Of a DNA stretch of 64,000 bases, positions 62,239-64,000 are shown in pieces. The translations under genes were made by a program, and so were the position numbers. The stretch's first letter is position 1. Each line of letters opens with the position of its first letter. The notes beneath the pieces are model-generated. The model made no database searches and was not told the origin of the DNA. It was given only the letters and a program-made list of their open reading frames with translations. This DNA comes from Symsagittifera roscoffensis (taxonomy: Eukaryota > Xenacoelomorpha > Acoela > Convolutidae), in contig NC_087064.1 in NCBI RefSeq assembly GCF_963678635.1, forward strand, positions 22,678,509 through 22,742,508, read 5' to 3'.

Positions 62239-62478
62239 AGCACTTCGGAATTGTCCAATCCATTCAAACCACTGAAGTGGACAGCCACCGTATTTCCTAA
62301 GGTTTCACGGTGGTAATGGATCCTTACGGTTGAAAGTTAGTATTTCCTTTAAATCTTCAAGGGTTACTGCATTAGGTGGTGGTTGAACTGAGGTTGAAGC
62401 GAAATTGTGTGGCTGAGGAACAAATGATGTCGGATAAGCTAAGGCACTATGTGGATAGCTGGGGACTTGAGACAACTG

Positions 62479-63849
62479 CTATGTTGACACTTGATCTTGG
62501 TTATTGTAAAACACTGTCCCTCCAACAGTGCACGGGTATTGTGAAAGTGGTGGTTGAACTATTGGTGTGACAGTTTGAACGGTATTTAACGCCTGGGGTA
62601 CTGTAGAATCTGATGCGGTAAATGGCGCGGTGGTTGGAGGTGCCATTCTCCAGGTATTCATATTGGGTATATAACGAACGGGATGTGGATGGTTGAAGGA
62701 AGGTTGATTTGTTGAAACACGAGTTGAGTTATTAATACTCGCTGGTGGAGCAGTAATAGGAATCAGGTTCACCGGCTGGGTTGCCGTATTGACTGTTGTA
62801 TTAATTGGGACAGAAGCGTGTAATGTGGGGACCATTGCTGCTGGCATACGTGGAATGAAAGGAAGCGGGGGCGAGGACGGGGGCGGGGGTGGTGGCGGCG
62901 GCGGTGGGAGAGGTTGAGAAGGAATCTTCAAATTATGAACGGTATATGATACCACCGATTGTAATGGTAGGCAAACGCTTGGGTTGCTACTGGATGGAAA
63001 AAGGTGGACGTTTATTAGATCAACCGTGCTTGGTGGTAGAGACGAAGAAACCAAATTGGCGATGCCCGGAGGTTGATGTTCTTGTCGGGGAACAATGGTT
63101 ATAGTTGATGCAAGTTCCGACGAATGTGTATCGAGTGCTTCATCTACCCAATCTTTTGTTCGGGTTTCAGCGACGACTTGTTGTGTTCTACTCGAAGGCA
63201 GAGCGGTTTTATTGATGTCAGTATCAATGTCCGAATCATCATCCACTAACTCTGTTTCAACTATTTTGGCCTCATTGAGCTTTCGTTTGTTCTCCTCAAC
63301 AAGTGTCTCAAGAGCCAATTCGTTTTCTTTTTCTTTTAGGCGGATACCTGTTTCATTTTGTCGCTCGATTTCAAGACGTCGCAATTTTGCTATTTCGAGT
63401 TCGCTTTTGCGCTGACTGGTCATTTGAGACGCTCTAGAGTGCAGGGAACTATATCGGGTGGACCGGCTGACAGTTGAAGCAGCTCGCGATGCTTGCGGGT
63501 CAGCAACTCCAGTCTCTGGAAACAAAGTTTTCGCCATTTCCAAGTGCTTAATTGACAATTCCAGCATTTCATCTCGAGCGCAATTAATGCTGATCAACCA
63601 AGTGTCAAGATCAGCGAGAGCACTGCTAGGTTCTAGCGTTTTTTGAGCAAGAATGCGAAGGTCGTCGTTTTTCCTTATTGCGTTTTCTATTGCTATTTGG
63701 CACTGCTGGATAGACCTTTCAACTTTGACTGTCCTTACCTTTGCTAAGAGTGAGCCTTTTAGATCTGAATAGAGCCTATAAAATTCCTCTTCATATTTCC
63801 TACGTCCGTCAAAATACTTAAACAGCTTCTGAGCTTGCTTATCTGTCAT
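62479..63849 (-). pseudogene. BEL/Pao gag, N-terminal part
   Basis: 456 codons starting MTDKQAQKLFKYFDG. An N-terminal helical region is followed by a charged coiled coil (about residues 150-215) and a Pro-rich linker with ten prolines in a row. It ends at a stop before the conserved capsid start. Coding strand minus; it is the first ORF of the element. Confidence 0.75.
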
Positions 63850-63904
63850 GACTTAGCTTTAAATAAAGGAAAAGCGGGCGGTTGTGAACTATCGAAGAAA
63901 GGGG

Positions 63905-63990
63905 ATTAAAAAGTCAAGTGTGATGTCACTCTTCACACCTGCTCAGACAAACCGGAGTTGCAAAAAAGAACGTCACACTTTACTTTTTAA
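63905..63990. repeat. Short inverted repeat upstream of BEL gag
   Basis: TTAAAAAGTCAAGTGTGATG (63906 on) and CGTCACACTTTACTTTTTAA (63971-63990) are inverted, about 20 of 24 positions matching, with a 40 bp spacer. They may be a hairpin in the element's leader or the end of another element; the window ends 10 bp later. Confidence 0.55.
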
Positions 63991-64000
63991 AGGGGGTGGG

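Larger units (their letters stand above)
57629..63849 (-). mobile_element. BEL/Pao retrotransposon, decayed, minus strand
   Basis: In minus-strand order: coiled-coil/proline-rich Gag start, Gag with cysteine knuckles, aspartic protease, reverse transcriptase with YMDD, RNase H, and integrase. The GP-x-FL and GAD-x-F-GP motifs and the PR-to-RT linker with LPNNYYSA are typical of BEL/Pao. The coding region is split by at least one stop or frameshift at about 62.4, 62.3, 61.4, 61.0, 60.49, 59.24, 59.15 and 58.78 kb. LTRs were not identified; the 5' end probably lies beyond 64000. Not competent as it stands. Confidence 0.9.

Overview
This is animal (metazoan) nuclear DNA: AT-rich, with intron-split genes using ordinary GT-AG splice sites, a BEL/Pao retrotransposon (a metazoan-restricted group), a large env-bearing Ty3/gypsy-type element, hAT-like miniature elements, tRNA-derived repeats and a GT25 collagen-galactosyltransferase-like gene. 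The sequence alone does not fix the phylum; an invertebrate is most likely. No bacterial operons, CRISPR arrays or rRNA genes are present.

Layout. 1-712 is host flank with nothing recognisable. 713-17348 is a complete 16.6 kb LTR retroelement with base-identical 408 bp LTRs (TG...CA) and a 4 bp target duplication. It encodes, in order, a small basic protein, one unbroken 2740-residue Gag-Pol, two tiny hydrophobic proteins joined by an ATGA overlap, a 378-codon reading frame with no ATG, and an Env-like secreted glycoprotein. 19744-42919 is a plus-strand host gene of about 17 exons encoding a transferrin-receptor/glutamate-carboxypeptidase II (M28B) type II membrane protein that has lost most metal-site residues. 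A second, unrelated four-exon membrane-protein gene (30045-32661) lies on the same strand inside its 9.4 kb intron. Its introns also hold a recent 1593 bp tandem duplication and several repeat families.

42.9-57.5 kb is repeat-rich. It includes a 200-N assembly gap that looks artificial, a textbook hAT-like MITE with 8 bp duplications, interleaved inverted repeats, a duplicated block, an ATGT microsatellite, and minus-strand exons of a GT25-like gene at 54.7 and 51.4 kb, with more tentative downstream exons at 50.3 and 45.3 kb. 57629-63849 (minus) is a decayed BEL/Pao element broken by several frameshifts and stops, with a degenerate tRNA-like sequence just beyond its integrase.

The most unusual object is the 713-17348 element. 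Its spare reading frames, a splice donor lying across the first stop codon and the start of gag-pol, twin leader hairpins and a perfect donor after the env-like stop suggest a retrovirus-like, splicing-dependent expression plan. Identical LTRs indicate a very recent insertion.
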